This document shows positions 24,818 through 34,400 of a DNA stretch of 64,000 nucleotides, piece by piece. The notes under the pieces were generated by a model that saw nothing but the letters and a program-made list of their open reading frames with translations, was not told where the DNA came from and ran no database searches. Both the position numbers and the translations under genes were made by a program. The DNA is from Comamonadaceae bacterium OS-1 (GTDB taxonomy: Bacteria; Pseudomonadota; Gammaproteobacteria; Burkholderiales; Burkholderiaceae_C). The DNA lies in assembly GCA_027923965.1 (NCBI GenBank), contig AP026969.1:2604001-2668000 (forward strand), read 5' to 3'. Each line of letters starts with the position of its first letter. The first letter of the stretch is position 1.

Positions 24818-25134
24818 AGCAGCTCGACGTGCAAATCCTCGGTCAAAGCTATTTGCTGGGCTGCCCGGAAGGTGGCGAGGCGCGCCTGCTGGAGGCCGTG
24901 AAGATGGTAGATACGGCCATGTGCGCGATCCGCGACGGCGGCAAGATCAAAGCCCGCGACCGTATCGCCGTGCTGGCCGCCCTGAACCTGGCCTTCGACC
25001 TGACCGACCGGGGCCGCGCCCCCGTGCGCCCTGCCCCCGCACACTCCGAGGTCGCCAGTAACGACGACCCGGTGCTGACCACGCTGATTGAGCAACTTGA
25101 TCTGGCTCTGGGCGACGACGGCAAACTTATCTAG
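24814..25134 (+). CDS. zapA: Cell division protein ZapA
   Basis: The 106-residue protein opens MKQLDVQILGQSYLLGCPEGGEARLLEAVKMVDTAM, the ZapA globular head, followed by DRIAVLAALNLAFDL and a C-terminal helix (DDPVLTTLIEQLDLAL). ZapA tetramers cross-link FtsZ filaments at midcell. The position immediately upstream of 6S RNA is the conserved arrangement and confirms both calls. Confidence 0.93.
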   Translation: MKQLDVQILGQSYLLGCPEGGEARLLEAVKMVDTAMCAIRDGGKIKARDRIAVLAALNLAFDLTDRGRAPVRPAPAHSEVASNDDPVLTTLIEQLDLALGDDGKLI

Positions 25135-25164
25135 CTCCTGCTGGTTCTTCGCCTAGAATCTAGG

Positions 25165-25337
25165 CGTCTGCGGTGCATGCCGGGCTTTATATTTCCTTGA
25201 ACCAATGCTCTACGAGCCCGGGCCTGGAATATCCCCTGGGGAGCGTGATCATCTCGCGTTAGATGAACCCAACTCCAGGGTGACCTAGCCCACCTGAACC
25301 CCGGTTCAGGATGCCGGTCCGGTGGCACCGCAGACAC
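25165..25337 (+). ncRNA. ssrS: 6S RNA
   Basis: The two ends pair: GTCTGCGGTGC near 25166 with GCACCGCAGAC near 25326-25335. The centre has the open-bubble layout of 6S RNA, which mimics an open promoter and binds sigma70-RNA polymerase. A TAGAAT -10 element lies at 25154-25159, a few bases before the 5' end. The location directly after zapA is the conserved site. The last ~40 bases are duplicated at 46042-46085. Confidence 0.88.
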
Positions 25338-25340
25338 CTT
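25297..25340 (+). repeat. Left copy of a 44 bp direct repeat (3' end of 6S RNA; candidate attL)
   Basis: The first 30 bases are identical to 46042-46071, and the remaining 14 differ at two positions. Here the copy completes a well-paired 6S RNA. The pair brackets a ~20.7 kb accessory region. Confidence 0.8.
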
Positions 25341-25500
25341 TACCTTATAAATCAACAATTTACGCGCATATCACCGTATAAATTTAGGTAAAAGCGTCAT
25401 GGGACGAAAAGTTTTATTGCACAAAATTGCACAACTTTTTTTCCTAAAAATCGACCTTAGCGCTACTATTCCGACCCCAATCAACGGAGTCGTAAAGCAC

Positions 25501-25661
25501 ATGCCACACACCTATTTTCTCGACGTGTAAGGCGCACACGCGATTCCGATCCTGGCCGATTAGCATGAGGCCATTTACGACTCCGTCCACGCCCTTGAGT
25601 CACTAAGCGTGCTGTACGGAATCAGCGTCGGCGTCGCTAAGGTCATGGATTCCTCAGGCCG
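25501..25661 (+). pseudogene. Decayed small gene with two in-frame stops, cut by an IS
   Basis: From ATG 25501 the frame reads MPHTYFLDV, then a TAA, GAHAIPILAD, a TAG, then HEAIYDSVHALESLSVLYGI and so on, up to the IS3 end. Reading is otherwise protein-like in one frame, and AT-rich promoter-like DNA precedes it. The family is not recognised. Confidence 0.45.
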
Positions 25662-27267
25662 GGGGGTGCGGCGGAATTCTTGGACTGGTTATGCCGTAAT
25701 TCTGAGGCTCGCTCGGTATTCGATGGGACTGAGTGAGCCGAGGGATATTTTGATGCGCTTTTCGTTATACCAGTGGATGTATGCGTCAACGATCTGGATG
25801 AATTGCTCGACGGTTGTCGCCTGCCAGTCCCAAGGGTAGAACAGCTCCGTCTTCAGCCGCCCGAAGAAGCCCTCACAGGCTGCGTTGTCCGGTGAGCACC
25901 CTTTGCGCGACATCGAGCGAATCAGCTTCGCGTTTTGCATCCGTGAGAGCCACCCTGGCCAACGATAGTGGGCCCCGCGATCAGAGTGGACAACGGGCCG
26001 GTCATTGCTCTTGGCGCCCGTCTCGATGGCGGCATCCAGCATGGTGTTCACAAGAACGGCGTCAGGACGCGTGCCGATGGTCCAACTGATCACCAGTCCA
26101 TCGAAGCAGTCGATCATGGGTGATAGATAGACCTTGCCAGCTGGGATCTGGAACTCCGTGATGTCTGTCAGCCACTTATCATTCGGGGCCGCCGCCTGGA
26201 AATCGCGGTTGATGAGATTTTCTGGCGCAGGGCTGATCTCACCCAGATAAGAGCCGTACCGACGCCGCTTCGGAGCTGCCACGATCAGGCCTTCCTGTCT
26301 CATCAAACGCTGCACGACTTTCTCCGAGATGGAGACGTGCTGCCTGCCCGGTGACGCCCGTAGCCGACGGTACCCGTAGCAACTGTGATTGCGTTCGAAG
26401 ATGTCTGTGATGGCGAGGCGCGCCTGCGCATACTTATCAGCGCCCAGCAGCTGTGCTCGATGATAGAAGTAGGAGCTGCGCGCCAGGCCAATTTCGGCGA
26501 GAAGCTCCGGCAGCACATACGTTTCTCTCAGGGCGTCAACCAGCAACGTCTTCTCCCGGTTGCTCAGGAGCTGCACGTCTACGCCCAGGCCTTTTTTTAG
26601 CAGTTCATTGGCCTTCTTCAAAAGGTCGTGTTCAAGCTGCAACTGCCGGATGTCACGTTGAAGCGATTCGACTTGCCGCTCCAGGCCTAAACGATCAGGT
26701 GCTGGCGGCGAATGGTTGAGAGGCTTCATGGATGCGGGAACCTCGCTGCCGAGTAGTTGATTTTTCCACTTGTACAACGTCGGCCTGCTCACCGCCAGCT
26801 CTTGGGCAATTGTTTGCGCACTTATCTGCCTATTGCAAAGCTCAAGGACTGCCGCCCGCTTGAACTCTGGTGAGTGCTGTACACCACCCACTTTGCCGAC
26901 AACGTGAATCCGTATTTGAGGGTGTAACTCATCGATCCAGGCCGCGAACGTGTCCCGGCATGGATATCCCAGTGCTTTTATGGTTCCAGCAATGCAGCGA
27001 TCATGGTTTAGGTAATGCTCGACCGCCACCTGCTTCTGTTCGTCAAAATACTTCTGCCATGAGCGCACATAGCCAGCTGGAAAATCCTGGCCTTGTTCGA
27101 ATGCCCGATGCCAGCTCTTGAGACTATTCTTTGTCGGATAACCCAACTGTCGAATGGTCGCTCCAGTGCGTTTGCCGAGTTTTATATAGAGCTTGACTGC
27201 TCGAATGCGTTCTTCGTACGAGTACATGAACTACCTCCAAGTAGTCCAAGAATTCCGCCGCACCCCC
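25662..27267 (-). mobile_element. IS3-family insertion sequence
   Basis: Imperfect-free terminal inverted repeats GGGGGTGCGGCGGAATTCTT (25662 onward) and its complement ending at 27267 bracket a single transposase frame; the match extends through TGGACT. No matching target duplication is visible in the three flanking bases (ccg versus aat), so a rearrangement after insertion is possible. Confidence 0.87.
25689..27227 (-). CDS. IS3-family transposase (single fused frame)
   Basis: The 512-residue transposase has helix-turn-helix segments at the N terminus (SYEERIRAVKLYIKLGKRTGATIRQLG; EFKRAAVLELCNRQISAQTIAQELAVS), a leucine-rich coiled coil (LERQVESLQRDIRQLQLEHDLLKKANE), then an HTH_21-like part and the rve DDE core. 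Acidic residues are seen in NDKWLTDITEF, VVHSDRGAHY and NAACEGFFGRLKTE. Most IS3 members need a -1 frameshift between orfA and orfB, whereas here one continuous frame covers both. The frame appears intact. Confidence 0.92.
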   Translation of the reverse strand: MYSYEERIRAVKLYIKLGKRTGATIRQLGYPTKNSLKSWHRAFEQGQDFPAGYVRSWQKYFDEQKQVAVEHYLNHDRCIAGTIKALGYPCRDTFAAWIDELHPQIRIHVVGKVGGVQHSPEFKRAAVLELCNRQISAQTIAQELAVSRPTLYKWKNQLLGSEVPASMKPLNHSPPAPDRLGLERQVESLQRDIRQLQLEHDLLKKANELLKKGLGVDVQLLSNREKTLLVDALRETYVLPELLAEIGLARSSYFYHRAQLLGADKYAQARLAITDIFERNHSCYGYRRLRASPGRQHVSISEKVVQRLMRQEGLIVAAPKRRRYGSYLGEISPAPENLINRDFQAAAPNDKWLTDITEFQIPAGKVYLSPMIDCFDGLVISWTIGTRPDAVLVNTMLDAAIETGAKSNDRPVVHSDRGAHYRWPGWLSRMQNAKLIRSMSRKGCSPDNAACEGFFGRLKTELFYPWDWQATTVEQFIQIVDAYIHWYNEKRIKISLGSLSPIEYRASLRITA

Positions 27268-27459
27268 AATCGAAGCAGCCGCTCAGCTGCCTCGAAATGT
27301 TTATCCTGATACTCAATCCGACGTTTGATACAAACTCCGAGACCATGGTTGTCGCAGAAAAAGGTTGCGGCGGCGCCAGACGAGCGCGTCGTTGGACGCT
27401 CAGCAACAAGGCGCTGCAGAAATGACACCTCTGTCGTCCTTAATGCCATCATGCCAGCT

Positions 27460-27968
27460 CCCGCGCTCGGGCGTAGACCTGAATGTTGTGGAAGCCTTCG
27501 TTGATTTCGAACGCCTCTGGTACCGGACTGCCAACGAAAGTCAAATGCAACCCCGATCCCAGCAGCAGCGTGCATGCATACATCAGCCAGGCTTGGTCCG
27601 GTATTTCAGCGACAGCGGGTTTGACCGATTTTCAGGCCACCAGGGAAATTGGTTCCATGGCGACGGCGGCTTCAGCGAGCAGCTCCCGCAGTGCCATTTG
27701 CTCCGGTTTCAGCACATTCAAGGGCTCGTCCGACTCAACAATGATCATTTGTGGGCCCGCATCGTCATGGCGCGCCGTCACCGCAACCTTGCACGGCATT
27801 CTTTCCATGGCCGCCACCAGCTTTCAAGCCTTGCGCTCGGGTGCTGGCGACAGACACCAACACTATGTCACCTGCATTAGTGATGTTGTCACGCAATACT
27901 TGCTGAAAGTTCATATCGTCTTCCACAAGGGCCACGCGAATGGATGAACTGTCAATAGGTTTTTGCAT
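27460..27968 (-). pseudogene. Decayed genes including a response-regulator receiver fragment
   Basis: From ATG 27968 the minus strand encodes IRVALVEDDMNFQQVLRDNI, a receiver-domain start with its acidic pair, which becomes non-homologous after SVASTRAQGL. A second frame (27817 to 27460) reads PQMIIVESDEPLNVLKPEQM, LAEAAVAMEPISLVA, an in-frame TGA, then VAEIPDQAWLMYACTLLLGS and onward to EINEGFHNIQVYARAREL. These look like broken remains of regulatory genes. The flanking stretch 27268-27460 holds no convincing gene. Confidence 0.45.
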
Positions 27969-28087
27969 GCGGTGGAATTGTCTTTTCTTCTCGAAGGAGG
28001 TGCGAATAACGAAAAATAATGTCACAAAAATAGCCGCGTTCCAGCGACCGACCAAGAGTAGTTTGTCCCCATTAATAGGGACATACA

Positions 28088-29486
28088 CCAATGCACCGAA
28101 CTTAAGTGAGTCATGGTTAAATGTAATCAGTAATTTGTTGATTTATATGAGGTTTCACCATGATGGCCTCAATACTGTGAATTCATACAGCAACTTCTGC
28201 TGGATTTCTCCGATCTGATTGCGTCGGACGCTTTTGCCCAACGGGCACGACATCCTGGATTTCCCAAAGCCTTCACCCGAGAGCGCAAACTGCCGCTACC
28301 AGCGCTCGTTGCAACTCTGCTGTCGATGCGCGCCGGCTCCCAGCAATCCCTTCTCGACACCTTCTTCACCCACCTTCACGTCAGCGTGGGCGACGGCGCC
28401 GAGGTGGTTCGTGGTGTGTCTGACCGCGCCTTTGCCAAAGCACGCTCTCACTTGCACATGCCGGCGCTGAATTGGCTCAACGACTGGGTGATTGCTCGCG
28501 CTGAAACGGCCACTGTCGTCAAGCGCTGGCGCGGGTTGCGTCTGGTGGCAGCGGACGCCAGCGTGCTGATGCCCGCCATTCGCAAGTGCCACCGCACGCG
28601 TTGGCCCGCAAGTGGCGAGCAGCGCTTGTTTTCGCTTTACTTGCCTGACTCCGAGCTGACCCTGCACGCTAGTGTTCACGGTGCAGACACCTCTGAGCGG
28701 GCGATGTTGATGCAGGCACTGGAATGCCTGGGGCCGGATGATGTTTTGCTGCTTGACCGGGGCTACCCAGACGCCTGGCTGATCTCGTTGCTGTGTGAGC
28801 GGGGGATTCGCTTCTGTATGCGCTGCGATAAGGAGGTCTCTGGCTGGTCCGCTGTCAAGCAGTTTTTGCGTTCTGGCACCAGCCAAGCTAGGGTCACTTT
28901 GAGCGCGCGCAGAGCTGAGGATGTGCGCGACTGGGGTTGTTCGCCAGATGCCCCCGAGGTGCGATTGGTGCGCCATGTTTCCTCATCCAATGCTCGGGTT
29001 CGGGTGATGGCCACGAATCTGGACCCTGTGGATTTTCTATGGGAGTGTTTCGGTGAGCTTTATCACAAGCGCTGGCGTATCGAGGAGACTTTCAAGCGGC
29101 TCAAGAATCACATGCACTTGGAGGCCGTCTCGGGGTTGAGCCAGCAGGCGCTGATCATTGATGTCGCCGCCAAGGTGCTGGCTGATAACCTGGCGTCGCT
29201 GCTTTGCATGTGCGCTCTGGCCGACGGGCCCGCGCATCAGATTGGCCCCCATCCTCAACGTCAATGCAACCGGAGCTATGCCGCTGACGCCATGCTGCGT
29301 ATGTTGCCCAGTGTCTTGATGTTTGTCGGCGATGTTCTGACCGCCATCTGCCAGACGCTTGACCTTATGCGTAGAACTACCTGTCGCATCATCGCGGGAC
29401 GCTCCAGTCCAAAGTCAAAGAATCACCTCAAGCCACATGCGCGGTATGCCTACAAGGGATAGCACGGCTTAAGTTCGGCGCATTGG
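28088..29486 (+). mobile_element. IS4-family insertion sequence with target duplication
   Basis: Terminal inverted repeats CCAATGCACCGAACTTAAG (28088 onward) and CTTAAGTTCGGCGCATTGG (ending 29486) differ at one position. The 8-base target duplication GACATACA flanks them exactly (28080-28087 and 29487-29494). The element is about 1.4 kb and carries one transposase. Confidence 0.93.
28326..29462 (+). CDS. IS4-family transposase
   Basis: The product is 378 residues from ATG 28326. The same frame continues upstream to about 28165 with the expected IS4 N terminus (QQLLLDFSDLIASDAFAQRA, HPGFPKAFTRERKLPLPALV) but no standard start codon, so the real start is probably a non-ATG codon there. The DDE core is visible: RLVAADASVLM (D), DDVLLLDRGYPD (D) and LYHKRWRIEETFKRLKNHM (the YREK-type signature with E). 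The IS ends and target duplication are intact, so it may still move. Confidence 0.9.
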   Translation: MRAGSQQSLLDTFFTHLHVSVGDGAEVVRGVSDRAFAKARSHLHMPALNWLNDWVIARAETATVVKRWRGLRLVAADASVLMPAIRKCHRTRWPASGEQRLFSLYLPDSELTLHASVHGADTSERAMLMQALECLGPDDVLLLDRGYPDAWLISLLCERGIRFCMRCDKEVSGWSAVKQFLRSGTSQARVTLSARRAEDVRDWGCSPDAPEVRLVRHVSSSNARVRVMATNLDPVDFLWECFGELYHKRWRIEETFKRLKNHMHLEAVSGLSQQALIIDVAAKVLADNLASLLCMCALADGPAHQIGPHPQRQCNRSYAADAMLRMLPSVLMFVGDVLTAICQTLDLMRRTTCRIIAGRSSPKSKNHLKPHARYAYKG

Positions 29487-29599
29487 GACATACACACATC
29501 CAGTCTTTATTTAACGTCGAGTATGTTCAAATGTCTTCAAGAACAATCGCATTTAGCGGCATCAATTAAAAAATAAAACGCGGATACCCAAAAAACCAT

Positions 29600-31420
29600 A
29601 TGTTCCCGATCAAAAAATCCAATGCTGCCCCATCGGTAAATTTCAAAAGTCAGCCGGCGTTGGTTAAAACCCATAGGGTGGCTGTAATATGGCTTGCGTT
29701 GTTCCGCGCTGCTTCACGCCTCGCATGGGCACTGCCATTTTGCTTTGCTCCACTGCTGGCATCAGCCCAGCAGGCGCCGCTCGTCACGCCGCGTGACCTT
29801 CGGCCGGAAACTCCCGTTAAGCCACCCGCACAATTGCCGCAACCTGCCCCAGCAGAAGTGCCCCCCAATGCGGCAGAGCTATTCGTGCGAATCGGCGATA
29901 TCACTGTTAAAGATGGATTTCCTGAGTTCACGACCGGCACTGAGGCGCTGCTGTCACAGGTTCGAGGCCAACGCGTCTCCGTCGCTAATCTCTACAAGCT
30001 GGCTGAATCCGTTGAAATGCTTTATCGCGAGGCGGGCTTTGCTTTGGTGCGTGTTCTTTTGCCACCGCAGTCACTGAATGACGGCGACACTCTTCAGTTG
30101 ATCGTGCTGGATGGATATATTGAGCGTATCGACGCCAGCGCTGTGGATGAGCGCTCACGCAGCCGGGTGTTGGCGGTGATGCAACGCTTGATTAGTATGC
30201 GTCAGGTGAGTAGTGATGCACTTGAACGAGCGCTGACGATTGCGGGGCGAGCACCTGGCTTGGAATTGCGCAGCACCATGGGGCCAGGCGCTGAACCCGG
30301 AGGCGTTGTGTTGGTGCTGGAGGGTAATTTCAAACGTGCCAGTGGATCGATTTCTGCAGACGACCGTCTCTCAACCGCATTGGGCCCGTGGCAAACCACG
30401 TTGCAAGTCACACTGAACGAGCCTGTTGGCGTTGGCATGCAAGCATATGTCAATGTTTCGGGCGGGCAAGACTGGGGTACAACGTTTCAGGGCGATGCAC
30501 CGAGACGCGTGACCGGTGGCGGGTTCATCATCCCGCTGGGGACCAATGGCCTGTCGATCAACCCTGAATATACGACCTCGATCAGCCAACCTGCACCCCA
30601 GCCAGGGGCGCCCAAAACGGTGAGTAAATTTGAGCGGTACAGCCTGCGCCTGATTTACCCGCTGATCCTCAATCGCCAAGAGGAACTGACGATGACCGGA
30701 ACGCTGGAAGCCACCAATCAAACCGATACCTTGCCCCAATTTGAGGTGACCGCCGCCGATGGCTCCAGTCTGGGAGCGTATGTCCTCGACGAGGATCGAC
30801 TGCACGTAGCGCGTGTGGGTGCGGTTTGGAGTAAGTCATTTGAGTCATCAAGTCGCGTCAACCTCGGCGCCACTCTTTCCGGCGGACTATCTGGCATGGG
30901 GGCCCGCACCAAGGCCGATGTAGCCAGTAGTGGTGTCGCGATGTCGCGCACAGATGCAGATCCTGCCTTCGTCAAACTTGAAGCCAATGTGTCCTACGAG
31001 CAGCAACTTCCCATAGACGTGCAGTCCAAAACATCACTGCGCGTGCAAAAAGCGCTTAAAGGTGTGCTGCCAGGCAGCGAGTTGTTCAGCCTTGACGGTG
31101 AAGATGCGCTGTCAACATTTGTTTCGGGTTCTATTTCTGATGACAGCGGCTGGATGCTGCGGCAAGAGTTCATGCGGCCTTTAACTTGGCTGGCTGGCTC
31201 GGAGAGCGTGAATCTCGTGCCCTATGTCTTCGCCGCGGCAGGCAAGACCAGCACCCAGCTCGCAGCAGGAATCACGCGAGGACTTAGCAAAGCGTTCGGC
31301 TTTGGCCTGCGTATGCAGTGGAAAAAAGTGAACTTATCGATGGAGTACGGGCGCCACGAGTCCCAACCGTCTATCTTGAACGATAACCAGTTATTTGTAA
31401 AAGGCCAGGTGCAATTTTGA
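29600..31420 (+). CDS. Two-partner secretion transporter (ShlB/FhaC/HecB family, TpsB)
   Basis: The 606-residue outer-membrane protein has a long basic N-terminal extension, a signal peptide ending in FAPLLASAQQ (about residue 57), a Pro-rich linker, then a POTRA domain (about residues 92-178: LFVRIGDITVKDGF, LYREAGFALVRVLLPPQSL, LQLIVLDGYIERID). A ShlB-type 16-strand barrel ends in NDNQLFVKGQVQF with the terminal phenylalanine. It secretes the large adhesin encoded directly downstream. The stop overlaps the tpsA start codon (TTGA), so the two are translationally coupled. Confidence 0.93.
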   Translation: MFPIKKSNAAPSVNFKSQPALVKTHRVAVIWLALFRAASRLAWALPFCFAPLLASAQQAPLVTPRDLRPETPVKPPAQLPQPAPAEVPPNAAELFVRIGDITVKDGFPEFTTGTEALLSQVRGQRVSVANLYKLAESVEMLYREAGFALVRVLLPPQSLNDGDTLQLIVLDGYIERIDASAVDERSRSRVLAVMQRLISMRQVSSDALERALTIAGRAPGLELRSTMGPGAEPGGVVLVLEGNFKRASGSISADDRLSTALGPWQTTLQVTLNEPVGVGMQAYVNVSGGQDWGTTFQGDAPRRVTGGGFIIPLGTNGLSINPEYTTSISQPAPQPGAPKTVSKFERYSLRLIYPLILNRQEELTMTGTLEATNQTDTLPQFEVTAADGSSLGAYVLDEDRLHVARVGAVWSKSFESSSRVNLGATLSGGLSGMGARTKADVASSGVAMSRTDADPAFVKLEANVSYEQQLPIDVQSKTSLRVQKALKGVLPGSELFSLDGEDALSTFVSGSISDDSGWMLRQEFMRPLTWLAGSESVNLVPYVFAAAGKTSTQLAAGITRGLSKAFGFGLRMQWKKVNLSMEYGRHESQPSILNDNQLFVKGQVQF

Positions 31421-34400
31421 ACCACCACTACCGCATTGTCTGGAGCCAGGTCTCCGATACCTGGATTGCTGTTTCGGAGATTTCCAAAGGACACGGTAAA
31501 TCTACCTCGGCGAGAAAACGCGTTGTCAGTGCCCTCGCATTGCTTGGACTGTCAGCGCTCTCCATGGCCTCTTCAGCCCTAGATTTGCCGACAGGTGCGC
31601 AGGTGTCTGCAGGTGCTGCCTCAGTACAAACACCTGCGAAGGGCTCCCTGTTGGTTAACCAGAGCACGCAGCGGGCCGTCATCAAGTGGAATGATTTCAG
31701 CATTGGCCAGGGCAAACAAGTAACTTTCGCTCAACCTAATGCAGGCGCTGCGACCCTGAATATCGTGACTGGCAATAGCGCCTCCTCGATCGCCGGAACG
31801 GTCACGTCCAATGGATCGGTTTATCTGATCAACCAGAACGGCATTGCCATTACCCCGACAGGTCTGGTGGATACACGCGCGGGCTTCATTGCCTCGACGC
31901 TGCGCATGGATGAGAACGCCTTCATGGACGGCAAGTACCTGTTCAGTGGCAAAGGCGGTTCTGTGGTCAACCGTGGCCGGATTCTGACCGGCTCCGGCGG
32001 CACGGTGGGACTGCTGGGCAGCACGGTGGCCAACGAAGGGCTGATTAGTGCCCCGCTGGGCAAAGTGGCGCTGGGCTCGGGCGAGGCGGCTACGCTCGAT
32101 CTCAGCGGTGATGGTTTTTTGCAGGTGATGCTGCCGACCAGCGCGGTGGGGGCCGATGGTCAAACCTTAGTGTCGAACACTGGTGTGATTCAGGCCGATG
32201 GTGGCATGGTCATGCTGAAGGCGGCTACCGTACGGCAAGCTTTGCGTGAGGCTGTGAACATGCCCGGCACCATCAGTGCCCGCAGTGTCTCCGGCCAGAA
32301 CGGCTCCATTGTGCTCGAAGGGGGCTCGGGGGGCTCCGTTCGCGTCACAGGCGCCATGCGTGCTGATGGTGACGCCATGGGCGGACGAATTGATGTGGCA
32401 GGCGCCAACGTCACCCTTGAAGGCGCATCACTTAGCGCCACAGGCACCGAGCGCGGTGGTCTGGTGCGCGTGGGTGGCGCCTTTCAAGGCGGTCGAGAGC
32501 AGGCAGCTGATTCCGAAAATGCAGCTCTGTTTGCCGGACGCTTTGGCAGCACACCTGCCATGACCAACGCCACGACGACCAGTATCGACGCTGCCAGCAG
32601 TATCAATGTCTCGGCCACCGGCCCTGCGGGAGCGGGCGGCACCGCCATTGTCTGGAGCGACAGCACCACCGTGATGCAAGGCGCCATCTCCGGGCGCGGT
32701 GCCGTATCCGGTGGCGCAGTAGAGGTGTCTGCCAAGTCGACGGTGCAATCGGTTGATCTGAAACGCATTGATCTGGGTAAGCGTGGCACCCTGCTGATTG
32801 ATCCACAAGATATCTTGATCGACTCATCCGGTACGGATACCGCAGCGAACTACAGTTATACGCCGTCTGGCTTGATAACCCATCTGTTGGATGCAGATGT
32901 CACTGCCTTGCTCAGCGCCGGTACCACCGTCAGCCTGCAGGCCAGCCAGGACATTAACTGGCTGAACAACTTCACTTTTGTGACGCGAACGCCCACAACA
33001 CCAGGCGGGAATCTGAATCTGTCCGCTGGGCGCTCGGTGGAACTCAGCGGCATCTTCACCACGGCGGATGGCAACTGGACTATCGTCGCCAACGACACGG
33101 CTGCGCATGGCGTGGTGGATGTAGAAAGAGGTGCAGGCGCCGCGTCCATCATAGTACGAGGCGCCAACTTTATTAACAGCAACGGCAACCTGTCGCTAAC
33201 CATAGCCGACGGCGCAGGTAACAGCAACAACGATGTTGGTTACATCTTTCTCGGCAAGTTCAATGGCAACGGCCTGACGGCGGCAATCCCATCAACGCCA
33301 GTCTCTGTCAATGAGGGGATATGGCTGGGCGATGACATCAATGTCAGCGGCACCATCAGGCTGACCGGCAATCTGTCGGTCTTGACGGAGAATTCCGTAC
33401 TGTCGCTGAGTGGGCAAAGTGTCACCTGGACCAATGAGAAAACCGGCGGCACCATTGATGGTTTCCAATCGATCAAGTTCATTGAAAACGGCGTGACCAC
33501 GCGCTTTGGACAATTGCGTTATGGTCATGATGCCGTCCGCTTAGGACTTGGCGACATTCCTTCCAATGATCTGACGCGGACTTATGGCGACAAAGACCTG
33601 AGCATTGCCGACATATTGCCCTGGGATGCGGTCTTGAGCGCCAGCTCGCTTTCCATTACTGGGCCCGGGGTTCTTGCCGCCGCTGGCAACAACACGATGA
33701 CCTTGTCAGCGATAGACAATACGCTGGCTTTTGCGGGAGGGCTCCACGGTGGCTACTTCGTAGACCTGATGCCCGCCACCATTGCGCTGACGATCTCTCC
33801 GCGTACCGTGACACCGACCGTGTCAGCAGGCGCCTACATCTACGGTTCACCGACAGCAGTTGCCAGCCTTGCCGGTGTGGTGAATGGCGATGTCCTCAAA
33901 CCGGTTGCCACGCTGAACCGTACAGCTGGCGTCACGATGGCAAACAACGGCGATGGTTTTGGTTTTGCTGAAACCGTGGCTGCAGGTCGATCTAACTTCA
34001 GCTTGACGGGTCTCATTGGTGCCCAGGCAAGCAACTACACCCTGGATCTCAGCGGTGTGATTGGCAGCACGCTGGACATATCCCCAAAACCCCTGACTTA
34101 TGTGGCGCAGGGTGGCAGCCACATCTACGGGTCACCCAATGGTCTGCCTCTTGGGGTGCTGTCGGGCATCGTCGCCAATGACAACGTGACCTCGCACGTT
34201 AGCCTTTTTTCGGCGGGCGATGCAGCGGTATTGGCGACCAAGTTGCCCGTTGGCACCTATAGCTCCCGTGTGGTTGCCCTTGTAGGGGCAGAAGCGGGTA
34301 ACTACACCATTGCCGCTGGTGGCAATACGGACGGTCAATATCAGGTCACGCCCAAGACACTGACCTACGCATTCGCCAACGCCAGCAGCACCTACGGCAC

